From assembly GCA_002412595.1 (NCBI GenBank), contig DHVJ01000056.1, positions 1 to 60,139 of the forward strand: 60,139 nucleotides of DNA. The letters are read 5' to 3'. Shown here piece after piece: positions 7,002 to 15,193 of the stretch (position 1 is its first letter; each line of letters begins with the position of its first letter). Origin of the DNA: Anaerolineaceae bacterium UBA5211. Lineage in GTDB: Bacteria > Chloroflexota > Anaerolineae > Anaerolineales > Anaerolineaceae. A program made the position numbers and the translations under genes. The notes beneath the pieces were generated by a model that did not search any database, had not been told where the DNA came from, and worked only from the letters and a program-made list of their open reading frames with translations.

Positions 7002-8315
7002 ATGGAAGCTTTTACAACGTTTTTTAGTAATTTTAGTGCGTTCATGTCACAGCCTGCATTGCTTCTGGGCACCGTAGCGGCTATTGGTTTGATCGCTATG
7101 AAGAAACCAGCCACGCGCGTTATCTCCGGTTTTGTCAAGACAGCAGTTGGCGTGTTGATTCTGACAACCGGTTCAGGGGAAATTGTTGGTACTTTCCGCC
7201 CGATCATCGTTGGTATGAAGGACGTGCTTGGTATAGATGGCGTTATTATTGACCCATATACCACTTATCCCGCAGTTCAATCGGCTGCCCAAGCACAGAT
7301 CCCGGAACTTCTTTCCTGGATTGGCTTCGTCATGGTTGGTGGATTCTTGGTCAACATTTTACTGGTTGCACTGCGCAAGTACACGAAGATTCGCGCGCTG
7401 TTCCTGACCGGACATGTTATGTTCTTGCAATCAGCATTGATGACTTGGCTGGTTTGGTACTTCTTCGCTTTGCCCCAATGGCCGACTGTATTGATTTCAT
7501 CTGTGTTAATTGGTCTGTATTGGTCAATTGGCGCAACAATCTGCATCAAACCGACAGAAATTATTACTGGCGGTGCAGGATTCACTGTCGGTCACCAGCA
7601 GCACTTTATGAACTGGGTAGCTTGGAAGACCGCCCACTTCTTTGGTAATCCTGAAACAGAGAACATTGATGAGCTCAAACTGCCTGGTTGGTTGAGCATG
7701 TTCTCCGACAATGTTGTTTCCGTTCCCTTGATCATGCTGGTCTTCTTTACCCCCGTCCTGCTTTGGCTTGGACCGCAAGCATTGGGCCATGAGACCTTCA
7801 GCTTTACATACCTGATTGACATTTTACTGATCAATCTGAAATTCGGTGTGTATGTTACGATCATTCTCACCGGTGTTCGTATGTTTGTGGCCGAATTGGC
7901 AGTTTCCTTCACGGGTATTTCAGAGAAGTTGCTGCCTGGTGCTATTGTTGCTGTTGATGGTATGGCTATTGCACCTTACTCCCCCAATTCCGTTGTCGCC
8001 GGCTTTGTTTTCTGCGCGATTGGTGAAGCAATTGGTATGGTCACCTTGATCGTAACCAAATCCCCGATCCTGATCATTCCTGGTTTCGTTCCGGTATTCT
8101 TCGATGCAGCCATTACCGCTGTCTTCGCCAATAAATTTGGTGGATGGAAAGCTGTTATCGTGATTTCCATTATTGTGGGTTTGATCCACATATTCGGAAG
8201 CGCCTGGGCAGCCAGTATGTCTGGCCTGGTTGGTGGTTGGCAAGGTAACTCTGATTTCGCCACGATTTGGCCGGCAATGATGAGCGTCATGAAAGCCATC
8301 TCGCCGATTCGGTAA
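7002..8315 (+). CDS. ulaA: PTS ascorbate-type EIIC permease
   Basis: A 437-aa polytopic membrane protein of the UlaA/SgaT family, which carries L-ascorbate or a related sugar acid across the membrane while it is phosphorylated by EIIB. Family features seen: N-terminal FMSQPALLLGTVAAIGL; the histidine-containing loop TGHVMFLQSALMTW; TVGHQQHFMNW; AVDGMAIAPYSPNSVVAGF; and PGFVPVFFDAAITAVFANKFGGWKA. About ten or more hydrophobic segments are spread through the chain. AGGAG precedes the start. EIIB and EIIA follow as separate genes, giving a complete split transporter. A second EIIC lies 2.6 kb downstream. A strong hairpin (8347-8372) sits between this gene and EIIB and may set their relative expression. 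Confidence 0.92.
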   Translation: MEAFTTFFSNFSAFMSQPALLLGTVAAIGLIAMKKPATRVISGFVKTAVGVLILTTGSGEIVGTFRPIIVGMKDVLGIDGVIIDPYTTYPAVQSAAQAQIPELLSWIGFVMVGGFLVNILLVALRKYTKIRALFLTGHVMFLQSALMTWLVWYFFALPQWPTVLISSVLIGLYWSIGATICIKPTEIITGGAGFTVGHQQHFMNWVAWKTAHFFGNPETENIDELKLPGWLSMFSDNVVSVPLIMLVFFTPVLLWLGPQALGHETFSFTYLIDILLINLKFGVYVTIILTGVRMFVAELAVSFTGISEKLLPGAIVAVDGMAIAPYSPNSVVAGFVFCAIGEAIGMVTLIVTKSPILIIPGFVPVFFDAAITAVFANKFGGWKAVIVISIIVGLIHIFGSAWAASMSGLVGGWQGNSDFATIWPAMMSVMKAISPIR

Positions 8316-8346
8316 ATTGTAGAATAATTATTAAAACGTAAAAAAT

Positions 8347-8372
8347 AGGGGTTTTGGAACGCCAAAACCCCT
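8347..8372 (+). other. Intercistronic hairpin between EIIC and EIIB
   Basis: AGGGGTTTTGG (8347-8357) and CCAAAACCCCT (8362-8372) form a perfect 11-bp stem with a 4-nt loop. No T run follows, so it is more likely an mRNA-stabilising or processing element than a strict terminator. Confidence 0.65.
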
Positions 8373-8408
8373 AAGAAATTAAAATAATGATTGATAAGGA
8401 AAAATTAA

Positions 8409-8717
8409 ATGTTAAAAATTTTGGCAGTATGTGGTAATGGACAAGGTTCAAGTATTGTGCTTCGCTTGGGTTTGGAACCGGCTCTGGAAGATTTGGGTAT
8501 TAGGGACGTATCTATTGAATGTACTGCTTTAGGTCAAGCACAAAGCATGGTTCAGTTTGTTGACTTGATTATTATTGCTGCTCACTTGCAGGATGGAATT
8601 GAATTACCCAAAAACAAGCCTATTGTAGTTGTCAAGAATCTCATCAATAAGCAAGAAGTACGCGAAAAAGTTGAAGTTGCTTTGCGCGAATACTATCCTG
8701 AACTGCTGAAGAACTAA
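8409..8717 (+). CDS. ulaB: PTS EIIB component, ascorbate/lactose type
   Basis: A 102-aa cytoplasmic phosphocarrier. The phosphorylatable Cys8 sits in the classic P-loop VCGNGQGSSIVLR, as in UlaB/SgaB. The fold pattern (LKILAVCGNG, then VDLIIIAAHL and KPIVVVKNLIN) fits the Rossmann-like EIIB domain of this family, and the length is normal. It accepts phosphate from EIIA (8858-9319) and hands it to the sugar bound by EIIC. AAGGA lies 10 nt upstream of the ATG. The downstream gap of 140 nt before EIIA holds no obvious gene or terminator. Confidence 0.9.
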   Translation: MLKILAVCGNGQGSSIVLRLGLEPALEDLGIRDVSIECTALGQAQSMVQFVDLIIIAAHLQDGIELPKNKPIVVVKNLINKQEVREKVEVALREYYPELLKN

Positions 8718-8857
8718 TTCAACATCATCCAAGTTTCACTATTAGTTTTTTAAAAAATTAATTTCAATAAATTATCAGATCTCTTGAGCTGATATAGATT
8801 TCTTAATCTTCTTCTTTAACGTTACCTATCCAAAAATCTATAAGAGAAGGAATATAA

Positions 8858-9319
8858 ATGCGCGATTTAAGAGATATGTTAGGAGAAAAAACGGTTTTAC
8901 TGAACCAAACGGTAACCGATTGGAAAGAAGCTGTCCGTATCGGTGGAAATATGCTGGTTGATGTAAAGGCCGCCGAACCTAAATATGTAAACGCAATGAT
9001 CCGTTTTGCTGAAGAACTTGACCCCTATATTGTGATTGGGGAAGGGCTGGCACTTCCCCATGCGCGGCCAGAAGAAGGCGTCTTGGAAACATGCTTTAGC
9101 TTGTTGACATTGAGTGAACCGATTGAATTCGGTAATGAATACAATGACCCGGTTTATGTTATTTTCTGCATGGCAGCTATTGATAACAATGCGCATGTTG
9201 AAGCCTTGCGGCAAATATGCACTTTATGCGGGGAACCGGAGAATTTTGAAAAGATCAAGAATGCCCAAACATTACTGGATATTCAAGATTTGCTGGAACT
9301 TGCAAGTAACTCGAAATAA
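8858..9319 (+). CDS. ulaC: PTS EIIA component, mannitol/fructose (UlaC) type
   Basis: A 153-aa soluble EIIA domain that receives phosphate from HPr. The active-site His68 is in GLALPHARPEEGV, the family signature. A second conserved stretch, NDPVYVIFCMAAIDNNAHVE, carries the other His near the active site. Length and motif order match UlaC/SgaA. GAAGGA stands before the ATG. It lies between EIIB and the UlaD-like decarboxylase with 26 nt to the latter, consistent with one operon. No PTS general proteins (EI, HPr) are in the window. Confidence 0.9.
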   Translation: MRDLRDMLGEKTVLLNQTVTDWKEAVRIGGNMLVDVKAAEPKYVNAMIRFAEELDPYIVIGEGLALPHARPEEGVLETCFSLLTLSEPIEFGNEYNDPVYVIFCMAAIDNNAHVEALRQICTLCGEPENFEKIKNAQTLLDIQDLLELASNSK

Positions 9320-9345
9320 CAGATGTTTGGAATCAGGAGATTAAC

Positions 9346-10002
9346 ATGCAAAGCGATAAACCGATGCTGCAACTAGCATTGGATACATTAGATCTTGATA
9401 CTGCATTGGAATTCACACGCTTGGTGGCAGAGGTAGTAGATATTATTGAAGTTGGAACGATTCTGTGCCTGGCAGAGGGGTTGAGCGCAGTAAAGACTAT
9501 CAAAACGCTGTATCCTGACCGGCTGGTGCTGGCGGATGTGCGCATAGCAGAGGCGGGCGGCTTGATTTCGAAGATGGTATTCGAAGCTGGTGCGAATTGG
9601 GTATCCGTGCTAAGTTCAGCCACCCTTTCGACCATGGAAGTAGTGGCAAAAGAAGCATTTTCGCATGGCGGCGAAGTGCAAATTGAATTGCAAGAAGACT
9701 GGACAATGGAGAATGCCATGAAATGGCAGGCCTTGGGTATTAAGCAAGTCATCATCCACCGCAGCCGCGATACCGAAAAAGCTGGCATGAGCTGGGGATC
9801 TAAGGACCTGGATATTGTCAAGGACTTATCCGATAAAGGATTTAAAGTGTCCGTGACAGGCAAATTGTCAATAGATGATATTGCCGTGTTCAAGGGAATT
9901 CCGGTTTATGCATTTGTCGCCGGCCGTGCTATCCGTGATGCTGGTAACCCGACTCAGGCTGCTAAGGATTTCCAGAACGCGATCAAAGCGACCTGGTCTT
10001 AA
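9346..10002 (+). CDS. ulaD: UlaD-like 3-keto-L-gulonate-6-phosphate decarboxylase, altered active site
   Basis: A 218-aa (beta/alpha)8 enzyme of the orotidine-5'-monophosphate decarboxylase suprafamily, closest by eye to UlaD (decarboxylates 3-keto-L-gulonate-6-P to L-xylulose-5-P, Mg-dependent). It aligns without gaps to the Escherichia coli protein as I recall it, offset by two residues: VDIIEVGTILC, Glu114 of VQIELQ, HRSRD (His138, Arg141) and VAGRAIRDA. The suprafamily signature D-x-K-x-x-D, however, reads D64-V-R66-I-A-E69 here (codons GAT GTG CGC ATA GCA GAG), so both the catalytic Lys and the second Asp are replaced. Other ligand and phosphate-binding motifs are intact and the frame is open, so this looks like altered chemistry or tuned specificity rather than decay. 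GGAG precedes the ATG. Confidence 0.85.
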   Translation: MQSDKPMLQLALDTLDLDTALEFTRLVAEVVDIIEVGTILCLAEGLSAVKTIKTLYPDRLVLADVRIAEAGGLISKMVFEAGANWVSVLSSATLSTMEVVAKEAFSHGGEVQIELQEDWTMENAMKWQALGIKQVIIHRSRDTEKAGMSWGSKDLDIVKDLSDKGFKVSVTGKLSIDDIAVFKGIPVYAFVAGRAIRDAGNPTQAAKDFQNAIKATWS

Positions 10003-10018
10003 TTTACCTTGAGTAAAA

Positions 10019-10894
10019 ATGAAATATCAATCGGATTGTATCCCATTTGGAATATATGAAAAAGCGCTACCGCTGAATACATCTGTCCAGGAAAAATTGA
10101 AAATGGCTGCCGAAGCTGGCTTTGATTTTGTGGAATTATCAATTGATGAGAGTGACGAAAGACTTGCGCGGTTGGATTGGACCACTTCAGAGCGGCGAGA
10201 ATTCAAAAAGGTGCTGGATGATGCACCTATACCAATGTTTGATATTTGCCTAAGCGCCCACCGCAAATTTGCTTTGGGCAGCGCAGATGAAAAGGTCCGC
10301 AAACAAGCTTTTGACATTATGGCCAAAGCCATTGATTTCGGCGCGGAATGCGGCATTCGCATCATTCAGTTAGCTGGGTATTACGTTTATTACGAACCGG
10401 AAACGCCTGATTCCATCAAACTTTATGCAGAAGGCCTTTACTATGGACTGGAGCGGGCTGAAAAAGCCGGCGTCATGCTTGGCTTAGAAAATGTGGACGG
10501 TACACACGTGAATTCGGTGAGCATCGCCATGGATTTTGTGAACCAATTCAAATCTCCCTGGTTTCACGTTTATCCGGATATCGGAAATTTATGCGAGCAG
10601 GAGCTGGACGTGAAATCGGAGCTGGAATTCGGCCGCGGCCACATTTTGGCGGTGCATGTCAAGGATGTTAAAAAAGGACAAGTACGCAGAATTCCATTCG
10701 GCGAAGGTTTGGTCGATTTTGACCGTGCTTTCCAGACCCTGGCGAACATGCAGTTTGCCGGCCCGATATTGATTGAAATGTGGAATGATGATTCGCCCGA
10801 TACGCTCACGATTATCAAGCATGCGCTGCAGTTTATCAAGCAGGGCATGAAACAAAACGGGTTACCCGTAGAAAAATATGATGACTCAATTTGA
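10019..10894 (+). CDS. ulaE: L-xylulose-5-phosphate 3-epimerase (UlaE family)
   Basis: A 291-aa TIM-barrel epimerase of the UlaE/SgaU family, which interconverts L-xylulose-5-P and L-ribulose-5-P with a divalent metal. Seen: PFGIYEKALPLN at the N-terminus; FDFVELSIDESDERLARLDW; CLSAHRKFALGS; and the four metal-ligand motifs LENVDG (Glu), YPDIGN (Asp), VHVKD (His) and LIEMW (Glu). Length and motif order are as in the enterobacterial enzyme. It follows the UlaD-like gene by 16 nt, and the start codons of the next EIIC gene lie inside its last 17 bases, so the two are translationally coupled. The Shine-Dalgarno is weak (TTGAG). Confidence 0.92.
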   Translation: MKYQSDCIPFGIYEKALPLNTSVQEKLKMAAEAGFDFVELSIDESDERLARLDWTTSERREFKKVLDDAPIPMFDICLSAHRKFALGSADEKVRKQAFDIMAKAIDFGAECGIRIIQLAGYYVYYEPETPDSIKLYAEGLYYGLERAEKAGVMLGLENVDGTHVNSVSIAMDFVNQFKSPWFHVYPDIGNLCEQELDVKSELEFGRGHILAVHVKDVKKGQVRRIPFGEGLVDFDRAFQTLANMQFAGPILIEMWNDDSPDTLTIIKHALQFIKQGMKQNGLPVEKYDDSI

Positions 10895-12181
10895 AATCAT
10901 CTTTAATAACTACATCAACCCAGTTTTTTCTCAACCCTCCTTGCTTTTAGGGGGGTGACATTAATTGGACTCTTAGCATTAAAGAAACCGTTTGTTGAAG
11001 TTGTCAGCGGGACGGTTAAAACGATCATCGGTGTAATGCTGCTGCAAGCAGGCTCAGGGCTCATGACCGCGGTTTTCCGACCAATTATTTTCTCCCTTTC
11101 AGAACTATTTGCTTTCACCGGCGTGATCATCGATCCATATGTAACTTTGGCGGCTGTGACGGATTCGTTGGGTGATAAGCTTGGTTGGGTGGGGGTGACC
11201 ATGATGCTGGGTTTTCTGGTCAATATTATTCTGGTGGCCTTGAACAAGATCACCAGGATGCATGCCCTGTTTCTGACAGGGCATGTCATGTTCCTACAAT
11301 CAGCATTGCTTACCTGGCTTGTCTATTACTATTTCGAGCTTGATTTTCAATGGACGGTTGGCATCGCGGGATTGTTGATCGGTCTGTATTGGACGGTTGG
11401 TGCGCAGTTGAATGTCAAACCGACACAGATCATCAGCGGAAACGCGGGTTTTACAGTTGCCCACCAGCAGCACCTGATGAATTGGATTGCCTGGAAGGTT
11501 AGTCCTATAATTGGCGACCCCAAACAATCCATTGATTCTATCAAATTCCCAAATTGGCTGGAAGATTTCAAGGATGTAAAGGTCAGCGTTCCCATTGTTA
11601 TGTCGCTGTTCTTTACCCCCTTGCTATTGATGCTGGGGCAGGAACGTTTGAAAGTGCTGGCGGACTCGGATGCTTGGCTATTGTATATCCCCATCGTGGC
11701 GCTGAGCTTTGGCGCGTTCATGGTCATCATCAATCTGGGCATTAGCATGTTTGTTAAAGAGATCAGTGAATCTTTCAAGGGAATTTCGATGAAATTGCTT
11801 CCCAACGCGATCATTGGTGTAGATGGTATGGCTGTGGCGCCGTATTCACCCAATGCAGTCGTGGCGGGCTTTGTGGTGTGCGCGTTGGGACAAATCATGG
11901 GGATAGCGGGGCTTTTGTTAATGAGATCGCCCATCTTTATCATCCCCGGATTTATCCCTATGTTTTTCGACGCTGCCATCACGGCTGTTTTTGCAGATAA
12001 ATTTGGCGGCTGGAAAGCTGTAGTTGTTATTTCTTTTTTTGTTGGACTTATCCAAATATTTGGTAGTGCCTGGGCAGCGGAAAACTCCGGGCTGATCGGC
12101 GGTTGGATGGGCAATACGGATTGGGCTACCATCTGGCCCTTGGTCATGATGGGTATGAAGGCGATATCGCCTCTTCACTAG
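10881..12181 (+). CDS. Second ascorbate-type PTS EIIC, frame broken at a G6 tract
   Basis: The gene starts at ATG 10881 inside the end of ulaE and encodes an N-terminus (MTQFEIIFNNYINPVFSQPS, then LLLGG) matching the first EIIC. The frame stops at TGA 10956-10958 just after GGGGGG (10950-10955). The remaining 408 residues, opening with GTG 10955, are in the -1 frame and are fully conserved: TGHVMFLQSALLTW, VAHQQHLMNW, GVDGMAVAPYSPNAVVAGF and PGFIPMFFDAAITAVFADKFGGWKA. Joining the frames by a one-base slip aligns LLLGGVTLIGLLALKKP with LLLGTVAAIGLIAMKKP without a gap. It may be a sequencing or mutational loss of one G, a phase-variable switch, or -1 ribosomal slippage. Function, if made: a second permease for a related sugar acid. 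Confidence 0.8.
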
Positions 12182-12205
12182 AGATATTTAAAGGAGATAG
12201 ATAGA

Positions 12206-12850
12206 ATGCTTGAGGAACTAAAGAAAATCGTTTATGAATGCAATTTGGAGTTGCCGAAAAATGGATTGGTGCAATGGACAAGCGGGAATGTAAGCGGCCG
12301 CGATAAAGAATCTGGCTATGTCGTGATCAAACCCAGCGGTCTTTCCTATGAAAAAATGACGGCCAAGGACATGGTTGTCGTTGATCTGGACGGAAATATG
12401 ATCGAAGGGGAATTATCGCCATCGTCCGATACGGCTTCTCACCTTTACGTTTATAAACATCGTGAGGATGTGAATGGCATGGTGCATACCCATTCGAATT
12501 ACGCGACTGCATTCGCGGCGGTCGGCAAGACCATTCCGGCTTGCTTGACTAACATCGCGGAAAATTTTGGTGAAGGGATTCCGTTGGGATTATATGCGCC
12601 AATTGGCGGTGAGGCTATTGGTGCCGAGATTTTACGCTCAATTGGTGATTCAACCGCTATCTTGATGAAAAACCATGGGGTGTTTACCATCGGACCATCC
12701 CCCGAAAGCGCCTTGAAGTCCGCCATTGTAGCGGAAGATGTTGCCAAGACCTATTGGTTGGCTTTAGCGGTAGGGGAGCCGACCATTCTGGGTGCGGAAG
12801 AAGTGGCCGAACACCATCGTTGGTACAAGTCCAGCTATGGACAAATGTAG
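12206..12850 (+). CDS. ulaF: L-ribulose-5-phosphate 4-epimerase (AraD/UlaF family)
   Basis: A 214-aa class II aldolase-fold epimerase that would convert L-ribulose-5-P to D-xylulose-5-P, linking the pathway to the pentose phosphate route. Seen: LVQWTSGNVSGRD; VIKPSGLSYEKM; SSDTASHL with the conserved Asp; zinc ligands in VHTHSNYATAFA; the third zinc His in MKNHGVFTIG; and a C-terminal Tyr in WYKSSYGQM. The catalytic Asp region of the E. coli enzyme (THADYF) reads TNIAENF here, an Asp-to-Glu change common in remote homologs. AAGGAG lies 9 nt before the ATG. It is the last recognisable ula-type step in the operon. Confidence 0.9.
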   Translation: MLEELKKIVYECNLELPKNGLVQWTSGNVSGRDKESGYVVIKPSGLSYEKMTAKDMVVVDLDGNMIEGELSPSSDTASHLYVYKHREDVNGMVHTHSNYATAFAAVGKTIPACLTNIAENFGEGIPLGLYAPIGGEAIGAEILRSIGDSTAILMKNHGVFTIGPSPESALKSAIVAEDVAKTYWLALAVGEPTILGAEEVAEHHRWYKSSYGQM

Positions 12851-12874
12851 GCTTTGATTTTATTACAAAGTGTT

Positions 12875-12899
12875 GTTGACTTAGCTTGTCGAAGTCAAC
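12875..12899 (+). other. Hairpin after ulaF
   Basis: GTTGACTT (12875-12882) pairs with AAGTCAAC (12892-12899), loop AGCTTGTCG. No T run follows. It could be a weak terminator or processing site separating the ula-type genes from the GrdB-like gene. Confidence 0.45.
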
Positions 12900-13009
12900 G
12901 ATGTAATTGGATAAAGAAAGATCCTTGTGCTTGTCGAACGATCATTCCTTCTTCATTTATGAAAAAAGATTAGTGGTAAGAGAAAGGTTGATTGAAAGAG
13001 GAGAAATTA

Positions 13010-13816
13010 ATGCTTGGAAATTATGAGATCCTGAAAAAAGAAGGGGCGCAATATGAGCGACGACTACGCCTGTTCCAGAGCTGGCACGAGAATGTCTTCA
13101 AGTGGCATGAGAATTTTGTATTCACACCGAATAAGGTTGTTAATTGGACGGAAATCTCTAAGCCGATGAATGAATGGAAAGTGGGGCTGGTTTCATCCTG
13201 CGGTGTGCATTTACGTTCACAGAAACCGTTTGATACCGATGCCCATGAAGGAGATTGGTCATATCGCGAATTCTCATCCGATATAAATCCCAAAGAACTG
13301 ATGATCACGGATTCCCATTACGATCACAGTGAGGCCGACGAGGACATCAATTGTATGTATCCTATTACTCGACTGCATGAACTAGTGAATGAGGGTGTCA
13401 TTGGCTCATTATCAAAAACTTTCTATGGTTTTATGGGCTGGATAGCCAATCCGAAAGACTTGATTGCGGATACGGCACCTCAAGTGGCAAACAGACTAAA
13501 GGAAGAAGGGGTTGACGTTATCTTGTTAACCCCGGGTTGTGCGGTTTGCCACCAGACGCTGGCGATCATTCAGAACACGATTGAAGGCGTTGGCATTCCG
13601 ACTATTATGACTACGTTGAAGCCGCAGTTGACTGAACAGATGCGTGTGCCGCGGGCAGCCTATATTCGCTTCCCATACGGGTTTGCGGCGGGCCCGGCCA
13701 ATCAGCCTGAACTGCAAAAGCAGATGATCAAGGAGATATTGAGCCTAATTCCTGAGATCAAAGAACCCGAAACGATCATTAAGATGCCCTATCGCTGGCG
13801 CGGCCAGATTGGATAG
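13010..13816 (+). CDS. GrdB/PrdB-family protein (cysteine form of glycine/proline reductase subunit B)
   Basis: A 268-aa protein of the glycine/sarcosine/betaine/D-proline reductase selenoprotein B family. Known members use a selenocysteine to cleave C-N bonds; many short homologs of unknown role have Cys. Seen: VGLVSSCGVHLRSQKPFDTD; the strand-loop ITDSHYDHSEADEDINCMYP; RLHELVNEGVIGSLSKTFYGF; and the redox motif LLTPGCAVCHQT (CxxC in place of UxxC). No in-frame TGA interrupts the gene. AGGAG lies just before ATG 13010; an earlier TTG at 12992 is less likely. A small protein follows after 18 nt. Why it sits with sugar-acid genes is unknown; a thiol-dependent reduction or elimination of a substrate is possible. 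Confidence 0.75.
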   Translation: MLGNYEILKKEGAQYERRLRLFQSWHENVFKWHENFVFTPNKVVNWTEISKPMNEWKVGLVSSCGVHLRSQKPFDTDAHEGDWSYREFSSDINPKELMITDSHYDHSEADEDINCMYPITRLHELVNEGVIGSLSKTFYGFMGWIANPKDLIADTAPQVANRLKEEGVDVILLTPGCAVCHQTLAIIQNTIEGVGIPTIMTTLKPQLTEQMRVPRAAYIRFPYGFAAGPANQPELQKQMIKEILSLIPEIKEPETIIKMPYRWRGQIG

Positions 13817-13834
13817 AAAGGATGAGAAAAAGTT

Positions 13835-14095
13835 ATGGCAGTTGATACTCGAACCAATCAATTGATGACCCATTTTGAGGGAATGATGGATATTATCGCG
13901 GATTTCAGGCAGGATATGCTTGAACGATGTGCAGCAGAACAGAAATCTACCCATCCCAGAGAGGCGCGGATAAATTTCTATAACTCGCAGCTTAGCAGGC
14001 TGGATAACCTGGAAACTGTCCTGGAAGAAGATGTGCTGGAAATATTGATTCGTATACGCAATATTTCCGGCCCCATCGAATATTTCCCGGATTAG
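13835..14095 (+). CDS. Small hypothetical protein downstream of the GrdB-like gene
   Basis: An 86-aa acidic, mostly alpha-helical protein without signal peptide or membrane segment. Segments such as HFEGMMDIIADFRQDMLERC and LSRLDNLETVLEEDVLEIL suggest two amphipathic or coiled helices. AAGGATGAG lies just before the start, and 18 nt separate it from the GrdB-like gene, so co-translation is likely. I do not recognise the family. It may be a partner subunit of the GrdB-like protein; this is inference from spacing only. Confidence 0.6.
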   Translation: MAVDTRTNQLMTHFEGMMDIIADFRQDMLERCAAEQKSTHPREARINFYNSQLSRLDNLETVLEEDVLEILIRIRNISGPIEYFPD

Positions 14096-14155
14096 CAGCA
14101 GGTTGCGATTGAGAAAAGAATTCAGAAATTGTGGATTCTATGTAATTCAAAAATA

Positions 14156-14845
14156 TTACAAGGGTAATGGTTTGAGCATCTTGAGCACATCATTCGTATG
14201 GCTAATGTCATTGACCAGACGAATCACAGGGTTACCCTTGTAAAAATCAACAATAGATATCGACGCATTCTCTACAAAAAAAGGCATCTTTTGGCTAAAA
14301 GGAGCGCCGGAAAAAAAAGTCATGGCGCATTTAATGAAGCCGCCGTGGGTGACAACGGCAATATGGTGACCTTCGTTTTCCGCGATTACTTTTTCCGTAA
14401 AACGCTGGATGCGTGTTTTAATATGATCCATCGGCTCCAATCCGGGCAATTCCGGCCTGGAAAAGCGGTCTTCAAGGGGTGCTTCTGACCAATTGATCAG
14501 TTCAGTATAAAGATCGGGGTATCTCTCTTTAACATCATCGTATCTTATGCCGGCTATCGGGCCAAATGAGTATTCGAGCAGATCATCAGTAAATTGGATT
14601 TCAATACCAAGCTTTTCTGAGATAATGGTTGCGCATTGTTTGGCGCGGTTCAGCGGGCTGGAATAAAGCACGTCAATGGGGAACTGGCTGGAGAGACGTT
14701 CAGCTAATCTATTTGCTTGGTCGAGCCCTTTTTCATTCAACCCCACATCATCTCTGGTTGAGATAATATTACCAAGATTGTGTTTGGTTTCTGCATGTCG
14801 TAGGAAATAGATGCGAGTGATTGGGCTGGTTGGTCTAATGTACAT
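14156..14845 (-). CDS. Histidine phosphatase (phosphoglycerate-mutase-like)
   Basis: A 229-aa branch-1 histidine phosphatase. The phosphate-accepting His is in IYFLRHAETKHN; SSPLNRAKQCA carries the second conserved Arg; the general acid lies in LLEYSFGPIAG; and the second His is in VVTHGGFIKCAM. Such enzymes dephosphorylate sugar phosphates or other small phosphate esters in the cytoplasm; the substrate is unknown here. ATG 14845 is chosen because AGGAG lies 8 nt upstream; an upstream ATG has none. The start codon lies inside TGTACATATGTT (14839-14850), the motif shared with the other island promoters. It converges on the plus-strand operon with a 60-nt gap. Confidence 0.85.
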   Translation of the reverse strand: MYIRPTSPITRIYFLRHAETKHNLGNIISTRDDVGLNEKGLDQANRLAERLSSQFPIDVLYSSPLNRAKQCATIISEKLGIEIQFTDDLLEYSFGPIAGIRYDDVKERYPDLYTELINWSEAPLEDRFSRPELPGLEPMDHIKTRIQRFTEKVIAENEGHHIAVVTHGGFIKCAMTFFSGAPFSQKMPFFVENASISIVDFYKGNPVIRLVNDISHTNDVLKMLKPLPL

Positions 14846-14850
14846 ATGTT
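14839..14850 (+). promoter_or_regulatory. TGTACNNATGTT motif over the phosphatase start codon
   Basis: TGTACATATGTT is identical in its 12 bases to the palindromic site at 5829. It covers the start codon of the minus-strand phosphatase gene rather than its promoter. It may be a real operator acting as a roadblock or a coincidence with the ATGTAC start sequence. Confidence 0.3.
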
Positions 14851-15094
14851 TTCTCCTGTTAAAAACGGTTTCCATTTACTTATATCTTTGGTTGATATCT
14901 TACGATAATAAACTGTTTGAATAATTTTATGCGGCTTTATTAAGAATTCCAGATATTGTGCATTTGTTATTAATTAAATTAGGTGGTGCTTTGGAGAATA
15001 TTGAGAGTCATTGAATATTTTTAACGGTGTTTATGTCTATAGTATAAAAGGGAGGAATTGATACTTTGCTTTGCATGATTTGCCATAATTTTGA

Positions 15095-15123
15095 TTGACA
15101 AAAATAAAAGCTGAAAAGATAAT
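15095..15123 (+). promoter_or_regulatory. Promoter-like sequence in the 14.85-15.19 kb gap
   Basis: TTGACA (15095-15100), 17 nt, GATAAT (15118-15123) point rightward, but no plus-strand gene follows. A transcript would start near 15130 and enter the hairpin at 15147-15177, so a short RNA is possible. The rest of 14846-15193 shows no gene. Confidence 0.35.
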
Positions 15124-15146
15124 ACCTGTCTATTATTTATGCTTTG

Positions 15147-15177
15147 CCATGACAACCCGCATAGCGGGTTATCATGG
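15147..15177 (-). terminator. Strong hairpin downstream of the isomerase-like gene
   Basis: CCATGACAACCCGC and GCGGGTTATCATGG form a 13-pair stem (one C-A mismatch) with loop ATA, 17 nt past the stop of the minus-strand gene. The plus strand is followed by a TTTTT, the minus strand by A/T-rich sequence, so it may work in both directions. Confidence 0.55.
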
Positions 15178-15193
15178 CTGGAATTTTTATTAA

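Noticed and set aside
13010..13816. Selenocysteine in the GrdB-like protein.
   Set aside because: The redox motif uses TGT codons (CxxC); there is no in-frame TGA and no SECIS-like need.
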